NCBI GenBank assembly: GCA_932294295.1
Contig: OW028581.1
Span: 12,141,162-12,205,161, forward strand
Origin: Alitta virens
Lineage: Eukaryota > Annelida > Polychaeta > Phyllodocida > Nereididae
DNA length: 64,000 nt
Direction of reading: 5' to 3'
In this document: positions 36,832 to 48,308 of the stretch, in pieces
How positions within the stretch are numbered: the first letter of the stretch is position 1
Layout: every line of letters begins with the position of its first letter
The notes under the pieces: generated by a model
Told to the model about the DNA's origin: nothing
The model's database searches: none
What the model saw: only the letters and a program-made list of their open reading frames with translations
Program-made: the position numbers and the translations under genes

Positions 36832-38207
36832 TTATCTCCTCTTTTTGATCCAGCTATCATCACTAATCTTTCGTGTTGCCTTCTCTTGCTTTGGCGGTTC
36901 TGGCTCAGGTTCCTTCGTGACCTTTTTCTGAATGACCATGCGTTTGCCGTCCTTAAAGACGACTTTCTTTTCGTAAACCTCTTCTTCCTTTTTAGCAACA
37001 TTCTTTTCAGTCATAGCGGATCGCCGCAATGGTTTGTCAATACCAATACCAAACCGGCTCTTGCCAAACAGATTGCGACGGTCAGTTTTGACGGGCTCAG
37101 GCTCAGGCTCCGGTTCAGGCTCAGGTTGAATCTTTTTGCGGCGTATTACCTGGCCTTTCTCAGCATATTTGCGGTTCTCCTCATCCGCTAATTGGTTTTC
37201 TCGGGAGGCCCACATAGAGCGCAGGTTTTTGGCATGACCTGTCTGCAGATTGACCTGGGTCTCATCAGGGTTGATATCTTGCTCTCTTAATACACCCTCT
37301 ATCTCGTCCGGGTCATTCTCATAAACATCTTTGGAGTCACGGGCTGCTGCTATTTCCTGCAACCAGAATGGTTTGTCTTTCTTTTTTCTGGGAAGTGAAT
37401 TAGAATCGCTATCTGAATCACCCTCTATGTTCTGCTTCCACTGACTCAACAGACTAGAGGTGCGACCAGCCACTGCATCAAAATCTATCTCCCACCCAGA
37501 AGGACCACCTGACTTGACTACATCCTCCCTCTCCTCTGGTTCATTCTCTATTACACAAGAACCAGTTGCTCTTTCTATCTGTATCGTTTTCTTAACTTTG
37601 TGTTCATCTTCGTCTGTCCAATTAGAAAATTTCTCTGCAAAAGCCCTTGTGCGGCCAGAGGACCCTGGTATCACATCTTCTGTATGCTCGTCATATCTGA
37701 CCACATCCTCTCTGTGCTCTGGCTCATTTTCTAAGATAACCGATCCCTCATTAGCCAGGTCCATCTGGAACGTCTTAGGCTTCGTGGTTTTTGTACTGTC
37801 TTCTTGGAACTTCAAGAACCTGCTGGCAAGCATGGCAGTGTGCCCAGACTCAAGATCAACCTGTCGGTCAGCAGCTGGGTCAACTGAACACTTGACCACT
37901 CCTTCAAGTTCAACTGGTTCATTTTCTAACACTATCGGGATACCATTCATGTCTAACTGGACATTTCTTTTGGTGACCTTTTTAGGATCATCTTTCACAT
38001 TGCTCCAGAAGCCTTGTAAACTCTGGGCTCGTCCCCATCGGTACTCAGAGGCCTCATCATCTTCCTCTTTACTGTCTTGTTTTTGAGGTGGGTGGTTCTC
38101 TTTTACATCTTTGTCTCTTAATCGACCAACAGGAGAGTGGTCCTTTGCCTCCTGTGGTTTGAACCTATCTTTGAGACTACCTGGTTGCCCTCTAACTGGC
38201 ATTTTGA
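36832..38207 (-). CDS. Terminal exon with four diverged repeats and a basic tail
   Basis: The frame runs from an acceptor-like CACCAG (phase 1 in) through an early ATG at 38,202 (MPVRGQPGSLKDRFKPQEAK) for 456 codons to a TAA. It contains diverged versions of the tandem-repeat unit: ENEPVELEGVVK, ENEPEHREDVVR, ENEPEEREDVVK and ENDPDEIEGVLR. Most are followed by a G-[HR]-[TA]-x-x-[LF] helix such as GHAKNLRSMWASRE. Then come a (PE)n stretch, RRNLFGKSRFGIGIDKPLRR and a basic end DDSWIKKRR. The acceptor is weak, so translation may begin at 38,202 from an internal promoter. Either way it supplies an alternative C-terminus without LIM. Confidence 0.7.
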
Positions 38208-38409
38208 CTGGTGCTTACCCCACAAATAAATTAAATACAAAATTATATGTTACACGTAACAAAGTTACTGGTTTTACAAGTAATGATAACAAGTTATTAC
38301 AGTCAGCCTTAAAATACAATAAAATGCTTTACAAGAAGTCAATCAACAGTCAGTTATCACTTAAAAAGGTCACTTATTTTGATGCAAGGTTGACCGTCAG
38401 AGAGCTGAC

Positions 38410-41400
38410 CTTGCTTTCAGAGATACTCGCCTCGCTGGGTGAGATATATCGAGTGTCAGCCTCTCGTACAACGTCCTGCCTGACTTCTGGGTCGTTCTCG
38501 TAACAAGAGGGAGCCTCGTTCTCCCACTTTTCAATCTCTGTTCTCTGCACTGGGTTGCCCTTGTCGTTCAGATACTGTTTCCTGGCTGCACTAGCAATTC
38601 CTCGCTGGACCGAATCAGTTTCAGGGTTGTAATCCGACTCTCTAATGACGTCTGTTCGGACCTCTGGTTGATTCTCAAGAACCTCTGGACCTTGGGCTTC
38701 GTACAAGTTGATTTGAGTCTTCTCCACTTGTCTTCCTTTGAAGTCAAGGTACTCCTGTTTTTTGCTCTGTGCTATTCCTCTGACAACTGTGTCAGCCTCT
38801 GGGTTGTAGTCAGACTCTCGGATGACGTCTGTCCTCACTTCTGGGTTGTTTTCAAAACACTCTGGTCCTGTGGCTTCCTGTAGATTAATTGCAGTTTTCT
38901 GCACTTGCTTTCCCTTGTAATTCAGATACTGATTTTTGACGTTCTTTGCGTTACCTCTTGTAATAGTATCAGCCTCAAGATTATAGTCACTTTCTCTAAC
39001 AACACCTTCCCTAACCTCAGGATTATTCTCAACACACTCTGGACCTTGTGCCTCGTTTAAGTTAACAGCGATCTTCTTGATTTCTCTGCCTTTGTAGTTC
39101 AAATACTGCTGCTTAATGTTTTGCGCAGTTCCCCTTTGAATAGTGTCAGCCGCTGGATTATAGTCACTTTCTCTCACAACACCCTCTCTCACTTCAGGCT
39201 GGTTTTCAACACACTCCGGACCTTGTGCTTCGTTAAAGTTGACTACAGTTTTCTGGATTTCCTTTCCTTTGTTGTTCAAATAACGCTGCTTAATATCTTG
39301 AGCTGTGCCTCTCTGAATCGTATCTGCCTCTGGATCGTAGTCAGTTTCACGCACAACGTCAGTCCTGACGTCAGGAGTATTTTCGATACAATCAGGACCT
39401 TGTGCTTCGTTGAGGTTAACTGCTGTTTTCTTGATCTCTCTGCCTTTGTAGCTTAAGTACTGCTGTTTGATATTTTGTGCAGTGCCTCTTTGGATGGTGT
39501 CAGCTTCTGGATCGTAATCAGTTTCACGCACAAGGTCAGTTCTGACTACTGGTGTATTTTCTATACAGTCAGGACCTTGTGCTTCGTTGAAATTAACAAC
39601 TGTCTTTTGGATCTCTCTGCCTTTGTAATTCAAGTACTGCTGTTTAATATTTTGAGCAGTTCCACGTTGGACTGTATTGGCCTGAGGATCGTAATCACTC
39701 TCTCGCACTACGTCAGTGCGGACCTCAGGAGTGTTCTCAATACACTCAGGTCCTTGAGCTTCGTTAAGATTCACAGCAGTTTTCTTAATCTCCCTACCCT
39801 TGTAGTTCAAGTACTGCTGCTTGATATTCTGGGCAGTGCCTTTTTGGATTGAGTCTGGTGCTGGATTGTAATCACTCTCCCGAGCAACGTCGGTTCTGAC
39901 CTCTGGGGTGTTTTCAGTGCACTCAGGACCCTCACCTTCTTTGAGGTTCACTTGTACCTTTTGAATTTCTTTGCCTTTGTAATTCAGGTACTGTTGCTTG
40001 ATATTCTGAGCTAGACCTCTTTGGATAGCGTCTTGCTGGACGTCGGTATCGCCTTCACGGGCTACGTCGGTCCTGACTTCAGGGGTGTTCTCAATACACT
40101 CAGGACCTTGAGCTTCTTTGAGATTCACTTGTATTTTCTGAATTTCCTTGCCTTTGTTATTAAGATACTGCTGTTTGATCTGCTGAGCTAGACCTCTTTG
40201 GATTGTGTCCTGCTGGATGTCGTTATCGCCTTCACGGACTACGTCGGTTCTGACTTCTGGAGTGCTTTCAGTGCACTCAGGACCCTCACCTTCTTTGAGA
40301 TTCACTTGTACCTTTTGAATTTCTTTGCCTTTGTAATTCAGGTACTGCTGTTTGAGATTTTGAGCAAGTCCCCTCTGAACAGTGTCAGGCTGCAAATCAC
40401 GATCCCCTTCACGGACAACGTCAGTACGGACTTGGGGTTCGTTTTCAACACAACTTGGACCTTGTCCCTCAGCAAGGTTAACCTGCAATTTCTGAACGTC
40501 TTTCCCCTTGTAATTCAAGTACTGCTGCTTGAGATTCTTTGCGTATCCTAGTTGAATGGAACCCTGCTCCAGATCACGGTCAGCTTCTCTTACAACATCA
40601 GTTCTGACCTCTGGTACGTTCTCAAAGCATTCAGGTCCGTCAGCTTCACGCAAATTAACTTCAGTCTTTTTAATTACCTTTCCCTTACAATTGAGGTACT
40701 TCTGTTTCAAATTCTTGGCGAAACCTGCTTCAATTGTTTCCAAAGCACCATCAGTTTCTCTCACCACATCATCCCTCACAGCTGGCTCGTTTTCGCAGGT
40801 AGCACCTTGGTCCTCTTGCAAATTGACTGTAACTTTCTTGATATCCTTTCCTTTATAATTCAGGTATTGCTCCTTGAGGTCTCTCGCGTAACCCTTCTGG
40901 ATGACCTCCTGCTGTGTGTCACCCTCCCTGACCACGTCCTCACGAACTGTTGGTTCGTTTTCCACACACTCGGGACCAGTGGCTTCTCGGATATTGATGG
41001 CAAGCTTCTTAATCTCCCTCTGATTTCCCTTCAGATACTGCTCCTTGAGGTTTTTAGCGTAACCTCGCTGAATGACGTCAGACTGGGCGTTAAGATCGTC
41101 AGATTCTCTGGTAACGTCTTCACGCTGTTGGGGTTCGTTCTCTACGCACTCTGGACCATTCCCCTCTCGAATGTTTATAGGCCCTCGGCTCTTTACTTCA
41201 TCCTTCCTATTCATGAATTGTTCGCACAAGTTCCTTGCAAAACCTTTCTGAATCACCTCACCCTCGTTGCTGTAGTCAGTCTCACGAACAACTCCTTCAC
41301 GCTGCACAGGCTCGTTCTCCACACAGTATGGTCCTGCGTTTTTGTCAGTCAAGTTAATAGGCCCGTTTGATCGGCTGTCCCTTTCCTGACTTCTGTTGAC

Positions 41401-41979
41401 GAATTCGTGGATCTTGCTCTTTGTGAGACCGCTTCTCAACACATCAGTATCACTGGTCGAGTCTGTCTCTCTCACTACTCCGTCTAGGACCACAGGATCG
41501 TTTTCAATGCACTCTGGACCAGTACCTTCAGCTAGTACAATCTTGCACTTGCGGACTTCCCTTCCTTGGTTGCTCAGGTATCTCTCCTTGATTGATTTAG
41601 TTGTTCCTTCCTGGATTAGATCCGGCTCTGGATTGTAATCAGTCTCTCGCACAACTCCTTCAAGCTGAACTGGGTCGTTCTCATAAATCCCAGCTTGCAC
41701 CTTTTTCAAGTCCTCTACTCTTGTCCTATGAACCTGGTGAATGTCAGTGAAACTGCCAGTTTCAAAGATGGCTCGGACGTTCTTGGTGATCTCAGGTGGA
41801 GCAACTTTCTCAACTCTGGCCCAGTTGACAGGAATTGGACTGGGGCTGTGACTTCTGTTTCTGTCTCCTTGGCGTGAAGGTGGCTTTAGCGACTGTGTAC
41901 TCCCAGGTTTTACATCGTCATCGACTTTCTTTTGATACTGGATCTTGCTGTAGTCGATGCCAAAAGATGTAAATGACAA
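38410..41979 (-). CDS. 3.57-kb exon of about 18 tandem repeats of 56-62 residues (ENxPxVRxDVVRE)
   Basis: The acceptor is CTTTTTCAG and the donor is AAG|GTCAGC, 1,190 codons, phase 0 in and out. A leader (SFGIDYSKIQYQKK, then NVRAIFETGSFTDIHQ) precedes roughly 18 complete repeats of 56-62 residues and a partial last copy. The consensus is E-N-x-P-x-V-R-x-D-V-V-R-E-x-D-Y, then T-I-Q-R-G-x-A-x-N-I-K-Q-Q-Y-L-N-Y-K-G-x-E-I-x-K, then V-N-L-x-E-A-Q-G-P-E-C. Central copies are nearly identical; outer copies diverge. The repeat is unlike the 16-residue Xin repeat. It probably forms short helices on a disordered chain, and actin or membrane binding is only inferred from the LIM context. The donor is not ideal; the frame stops 36 bases past it. 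Confidence 0.82.
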
Positions 41980-42100
41980 CTGAAAAAGACAGAATGATAA
42001 CAAATTAAGTGAAATATTCATGAAGTTGGATTAAACAACAAAGAAAAAATCATCATCAAAATGACTTCTCATCCCACAGTACTATAGCTTTCAAACTAAA

Positions 42101-42144
42101 GGAGACCTACATGGTTATCAATGGAGACCTACATGGTTATCAAT
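42101..42144. repeat. 22-bp perfect tandem duplication
   Basis: The unit GGAGACCTACATGGTTATCA plus AT is repeated twice without change. Confidence 0.95.
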
Positions 42145-43110
42145 TAAGTATAATTGTTTGCATTTGATAAAAATATGTATTGTTATCCTTATTTGACAGC
42201 AATTGTCACAATCTTGCTAACCCCACAACATCTGTATCAATGTGTCTATGTGAATAGAGTTTACAAGGGAATAGAATGAATAAAATGTTATTTCCTGTAT
42301 CAAAAGATTATATTGCCATAAATGAAGCAACCTAATCAGCATGAATGAAAGTCTGAAAACTCCGCCTACTAATAAGGCTAAGCATACCATACTCAACGTT
42401 TGAAAAAAAAATTTTATCTCTCAAGAAATTAATATTTATCATTGAACTGTATAGTTATGTTTTTTGTGCAAAACCATTTTAATGGCATCCTATAGAATGG
42501 ATCCTAAACGTAATTGGCAAATTGAGGGTGAAATACAGTGCATAATCTCTGGCCTGGAGCCTTAATATCTGCTGAGCTGTGCAGAGCCAAGGTTAAGCAG
42601 TAAGTGCGTAGATCCAAGTTTCTAGACTTGTGTAATACGATATCTTAGCTAGAGCATATGTACCTACAGTGTATGATCCATATACTGTGTTAGATCATAA
42701 CTGGCCGTACGATATACAATTCAAATATTTAAATGAAAATTATATGAATCATTATAGAACATAGTAGATGAATACCCCCAAAGTTTGGTCAATTTACTTG
42801 TACAAACTTCCTAAGGTGATGAAGATCAAATTGCTATTGCAGATGCAAAGGTCTGCAGATGCACCCCACTAAGATGGATCCCTACAAAAGCCAGCTAGCA
42901 ATTTTAAGATGATACATCGCACATGACTAGTGCTAAAGATATAAATGCATGTAACACTCACCTAGTCATTCACACTTGCTAAATCTGTAATACTCAGAGC
43001 AATAACAACTTATTCCACTGAAACTAGTTACCACTGCCCCTTGCTTGCTCAAAGCTAAGCTGACTGCCAGGAACTGCAAGATATTTATAGCACATTCCTG
43101 CCTCCCTTCA

Positions 43111-43140
43111 CTGCTGCTACTGCTGCTGCTGCTGCTGCAG
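43111..43140. repeat. CTG trinucleotide run
   Basis: About nine CTG units with one CTA interruption lie in intronic sequence. A second run is at 15,315-15,335. Confidence 0.9.
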
Positions 43141-44954
43141 GGTGAGTGTGATGGGGTAAGCAGGAGGGGTAGATTTGGGGATTGAGGGGGGTAAGTAGAC
43201 TACAGGTGACCTCCATCTCTAAGAGTACATTACAGGACACCACAAATAAATGTATAAACCACTTATGCGTGGTGAAAATATATACCCCAAGGTGCAGCTG
43301 TGTGTCCCATGCAGTTCAGCATCACACCATTCATCTATTTATTCTACACTATCCACAATACTCGGCCAGTAGGCCTACTGCAATAGTAAAACATTTGAGT
43401 AGTTTAGTAGAATAAGATACTTTGATGCATGCCTAATCAATCTGATACCTGATATAACTACTTATGTAACAGGAAAAATTACCAAGAATTAACCACTGGA
43501 TGTTTGATATCACATTCAATGACCTTTTGAATTTTGGTAAAAATATATGCTGCAGATAAAGAAGTACATTGCACCATCAAAAATCAAAGTTATAGGCTTT
43601 TCATGACTATGGGTTAAACATATGACTTTGTGACAACATTATTGCAAATAATAAACTATGACTTACCCATTACTTAATGATCTACCAAATAAATATAAAA
43701 TTTTGCACATACTATAGCACTAAAACGATAGAATATGACAGTGCATAGTTATGTTGTTGACTCAAGCATATCAGACATCACCCCACCTCTTTTCTGATAT
43801 ACTTATGCATAACTGGCATTGCAAGCACCTCATTCTTCATTCTTGTGAGCTAAATTGTATTTGGCACTATTTGCTACATATTTCTGTCCGGTTCTTCTCA
43901 TAATTCATTAAATTACAGACTGGCAGACTACCCATTTATACACCCCTTTCCATTCAATTTTGCATGAATATGAAACATAGTGCATGAATGCCAATTTGCA
44001 AAAGTAACATGGTGCATGAATGCTAGTTTGCAAAAGTCATTTCATCATGATGTCTGACAGTTGGTCCTATAACCGGGGCTGGCACTGAGGCCTTGCACTC
44101 TACAGAGAGACACAGCCAGAAAAGTATATAATTTACATGTATGTATTAGAAAAGTGTCTTAGGCAGATGTAATGATGCCATAACAGACTGGGTCTACATT
44201 AGTACCTGGGTCCAGACATCTGTTTACCTAACTTCAAAGTTCAATAAAAACAATTCCAAGAAACTGTCAGTACAAATCAGCAATCTGGAATGGAGAAACA
44301 AATCACAACCTGGTGACGTCACTACTCACTGACCAATCACATCATTTCATGACCTTCAAATTCATCAGCTGATAGTTTACATCCTAATATCTCAACATAG
44401 GTACCCATACACTTCCCATAAAAAGAGTATTACCCACTTACCCCATAGCATAGGGTGATAAGACCCTCTGAAACAGGTGAAGGGTCACAGAGTGGGTGGG
44501 GTAAAATACAGAAAGCAAAAACAAGAACAAGTCTGGCCTCAGAAAACTTGTAAACACATTGTGCAAAAAGTGCTGAGCACATGAATTCAAGCCGCACTCC
44601 CCTACACTCTTTTCGTTGGATGTTACATACTTTTCGCTATACAAAGATGCCAAAGGAGATTTTGTTAATTTGTTTGGTATTGTCACAATACATAATAAAC
44701 TGCAGAAAAATTAGCTCGCAGTGTACAGGGCTAGTGGTTGATGCTCTTTTCAATGGTCAGTAGTCGACTAGTTGCATATTAGTTTGAGGACAATGAGCTA
44801 GTAAGATATTTTGTCAAAGTGCCAAAAGGTATGGAGTCAGTACAGGTCAGAAAAAAGCCAATTTAATGTCTGATGCAAAGGCAGGGGTGCTGGCAACAGG
44901 CTCCGTTGGCACAAATGTGCAATACTCGTAATAAAGTACCTATGCTGGGACAAG

Positions 44955-45122
44955 TGATAGAACCTCGGTTTTAGATCAACTCAGCATAAGACCACCTCAC
45001 CATTAAGACAACAATTTCGAAGCAAATGATTCATGCCAGTGCAATTGACCTCGCGATTAAGAACATTAAAAGCCATATATCTACTTTGCACCAAGGTTTT
45101 TCTGAACGACGAGATTCCACTG
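44955..45122. mobile_element. Degenerate MITE (GGAACCTC...TTCCACTG type)
   Basis: The left end reads AGAACCTCGGTTTTAGATC with GACCACCTCACCATTAAG nearby (as complement-rich TTAAG/GACC pattern). The right end is GAGATTCCACTG. Both resemble the CAGTGGAAC-CTC ends of the intact element at 48,309. Confidence 0.4.
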
Positions 45123-45218
45123 TTCATTAATCACTGATTGAACATAAAATAACTGCACTTACTGAAGAAATTAGACATATAAAGGGAAAGACAGAGTTTA
45201 TTGTGCTGCACTTCCAAT

Positions 45219-45281
45219 ATACTTTCTACTTTTGAAACACAAATTAAATAATATTATACTTTCTACTTTTAAAACACAAAT
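45219..45281. repeat. Direct repeat of 26 bases, 11-base spacer
   Basis: ATACTTTCTACTTTTGAAAC plus ACAAAT occurs at 45,219 and again, with one or two changes, at 45,256. Confidence 0.85.
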
Positions 45282-47715
45282 CAAACAGAAGTGCACTCAA
45301 ATTGCAACTGAATGACGCTGACTTGTTTACATAGGTTGTTGGAAGTGCAGGTATGGGTGGAATGAATACAACTGACCTTTCAAATCCTTTAGATTAATGA
45401 ACTGGGTAACCTTAGCAGAGACTGATCTATGAGCCAAAAGGGAGGTCAAGCGTTAGAGCAATGTAGTGCATTCAAATTCGATTGAATACAGTCTATGGAG
45501 TCTATAGAATTTGATACATCATAAAAATTAAATTTTAAAACCAAGGGGGATGCCTAAATGTTGATGGGAAATTTAAAGAAATTTCAGACACAAATGCATC
45601 TTATTTCTTATTGCTACATATGTCATATCTGTATCTACACCTGTTGTGCTATAAATTCTGTTAAGGTGGCTGGCAAAAAAAGACCTTTGAAAAACACCAT
45701 CCTAAAAACTCATGATTTCAAAGATTCCTCATGGATGTGTCACAAATTCTCCTTGCATTACACCTGCTTAGTTCAAGATTATTCCCCTTAACATGTGGAT
45801 CTGCTATGTATAATTGCCTCAGCATACACAATGTATTTACCCTTTTGGATAACCCTACAGTTGAAAACCCCTACAATCAAAAATGCAATCAAAATTTTCA
45901 ACTAGGAGAACATCAACTTCAAAGACCATAACCAAAACAAACCACTTCCACCTACGACAGAAAGTGACAAGAAAGTACCCACAGCCAATCATCGCCACCA
46001 TTTACAAGTTTTAACAATTTACATAAATGTACAATAATTACTAATAATTAGGGTATTTGGATCCCTTATAACAAGCATACTTATAATGAACCCTGTTTAT
46101 AATGGTTACTTACAGTTCAAATTAGTTATAAGTGGGCCCTACTGCATATATCAATTACAATTAGCGAAGTGTAAATCCATTCTTCCAACATACAACACCT
46201 ACTTAAGGAAACTGGTTATGTATATGTGACTTGGGCGAAATTCAAATAGGGAATCTAACTTGAGACTTCCATAAAGACCGAAAAAGACTTTACCACACAG
46301 GAACTTAGGACTAAAAAAAAGAAAACTTGCAATTGAACAACTAAAACAGCAGTTCAACAAACGCTGACAGAATTCAGCACCAGACAGAAATTTCAGACCA
46401 CTCTATATATACAACCAATAACAAGGCTATTTTATATGATTTAACTGCTGAAGAAACTGCTGGATGTGTTCTTTTAACCTCTGAACAAGCTCCTAACTGC
46501 CATGCACCAACCAATGTACGAAAGAGAGGAACTTCTTCACTTTGTTAATGTTTTGTTAATGTTGTTTTGTCTTCAGCCAATCTATTACTGTTCAGCACAC
46601 ACAAAGCTGTCATATTGCTTCTCATGTTTCAGGTCTAATTTCTTCCAACTCAAAAAATTTTACAATGTCTTCTCTATTTCTTGCAAATGCAATTCTGATG
46701 TGATGTCACCGTGAATTGAATTTAACTTTTAAAAATATACTAAGCTTAAAAATATACTAAATAACTATCTTCTTTATTGCCTATCTTTGTACAACTTCCA
46801 CTCACCAATGGTGCTTCAAATATGTAAAATGTAAATGCAGGAGATTATAGTCTAGAATCACCACTCAAGCGGTTTCAACATACTTTACAATTACACCCTT
46901 GCCAGGCCAATCCTGAGTCTTTCACAACTCCCTGGGGGAGACAACTTAAATGTTGAAAATATTCTTGATTAGAAGCTGAGTCCAAAATAACAGCTGGTCT
47001 CGTTTAGAGTTTAAAGTAATATGGATGAAAAAATCAATTGTATAGATCTGACCGCTTGTAGCATACAAACCTTGAAAAGTTTAAGAAGCTAAGAGACTAA
47101 ATTTTCACTTATTCCACAACTGACTTGTCATCAATGTCTCCATTTATCTAAGCAAGGACTTGCACAAAATTTACAATACATATGTATATGCCACATTATG
47201 TAACTTCATGTCAAATATCAAACAGGACTCTTTCACTTTACTATTCAGTTCATATTACCTTAAAAAAGTTGTATTTAACTATCCGTTTTCAGATAAAAGT
47301 TCCAATCTATTATAAAACTAACTAAATAACTTACAACTTCCTGTGAACTTCAGTTATATCTAATAGGCAGCCTTGAACTTTTGATAACATTTTTGCCATT
47401 CCAAGATGATGCTTGACACAGAATCCAATCACACTGCACTTTTCTTTCTTGTTTTTCTTTTTTTGCATAGCCTAAAAGCTTTTATAAAATGCACACTTCC
47501 ATAGTGTAAGACCTCATAAACAATAAAGTACTGAGAAGTATTGTGGGGAGAGAAGTCGTGCAAAATAGAAATCATCAGGAAAAATATGCTTCATACACTT
47601 GAAACAGCCACTAAATTATACAAATAAGTCTACAATATCAAATTACCCATACGCATTAATAAATATTTACATATTTTAAGGAAAATATGACAATATTTTA
47701 TACAGTTAAACTTAC
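45282..47715. other. Intron, AT-rich
   Basis: No coding-like frame or recognised repeat was seen. Confidence 0.45.
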
Positions 47716-47775
47716 AAAATCTTGATCCTGAGGTAATTGCTTCTTGCCTCCTGGGCCAACCTCCTCTTCCTGAGT
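47716..47775 (-). CDS. Small exon (TQEEEVGPGGKKQLPQDQDF)
   Basis: The donor is TTTT|GTAAGT, phase 0 out, fitting the repeat exon. Two acceptors compete four bases apart (TTTGTAG|GCAG|ACT). Using the inner one gives 60 nt, phase 0 in and out, and the peptide TQEEEVGPGGKKQLPQDQDF. The outer one would need a phase-2 donor that I do not find. The peptide is hydrophilic and joins LSFTSFGIDYSK of the next exon. Two X-box palindromes lie 50-90 bases upstream in the intron. Confidence 0.6.
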
Positions 47776-47826
47776 CTGCCTACAAATAAACAGACCACAA
47801 GATGAACTACTGGTGCTAGTATCAGT

Positions 47827-47863
47827 GTTGCCATGGCAACAGACTGCTGGTTACCATGGCAAC
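47827..47863. promoter_or_regulatory. Pair of X-box palindromes
   Basis: GTTGCCATGGCAAC (47,827-47,840), a perfect 14-bp palindrome, and GTTACCATGGCAAC (47,850-47,863) both match the RFX X-box consensus in both halves. They are 23 bases apart start to start. They could mark an internal promoter or enhancer; function is inferred only. Confidence 0.45.
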
Positions 47864-48049
47864 ACATGAGGGATGGCGATTTTCAACATGAAGTAAGCAT
47901 TGGATCCCCTCCCTAATCTCCTTTTGACCTCAATTTTTACATTACTTGATAAAATGAAACAAGATTAGCCCAAAAGCTGGGCTTAATTAAAGGAATATGG
48001 CATTAATAAATTCATATAACAGAATTAATGTACTACTATGTTAAATCTG

Positions 48050-48208
48050 CAGTGGAACTTCACTTTTAGACCACCTGACCATTAAATACTACACATAAAT
48101 TTTATCCAAACTGTATTGGTCCATCACAGCACATTTCTCTATTACGACTACCTCACTATTATGGCCAAAATTGCGCCGAAGGTGGTCTTAACAGTGAGGT
48201 TACACATC
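48050..48208. mobile_element. MITE with CAGTGGAAC-type left end
   Basis: The left end is CAGTGGAACTTCACTTTTAG followed by ACCACCTGACCATTAA. The right end reads GGTGGTCTTAACAGTGAGG, an imperfect inverse. There is no coding capacity. It belongs to the same end type as the intact element about 100 bases to the right. Confidence 0.5.
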
Positions 48209-48308
48209 AGACTATTTCTACAACTGATGATTCATTGCAACTTATATTGAGGTACACATCATGCTTAGGCCTGGTTTTCTTCCTTTAGACATTTCTACTA
48301 CACCGTTA

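Larger units (their letters stand above)
41980..44954. other. Intron upstream of the repeat exon
   Basis: Contains a 22-bp tandem duplication (42,101), a CTG run (43,111-43,140) and a SINE body fragment near 44,160-44,185 (GGCAGATGTAATGATG). A strong 26-nt splice-site pair at 44,442-44,467 breaks the frame and is not called as coding. Confidence 0.4.

Noticed and set aside
40552..41370. Plus-strand open frame of 272 codons, hydrophobic
   Set aside because: It is the antisense of the tandem-repeat exon. Its apparent 60-residue repeats merely mirror the real minus-strand repeats.
38410..41979. CRISPR-like or satellite array
   Set aside because: The periodicity is protein-coding (about 168-186 bases, in frame throughout, synonymous variation), in an animal genome.
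38410..41979. Xin actin-binding repeats
   Set aside because: The unit is 56-62 residues and lacks the GDV-x4-W-[LM]-F-E-x-x-P-[LI] core of the 16-residue Xin repeat; only the leader IFETGS is faintly similar.
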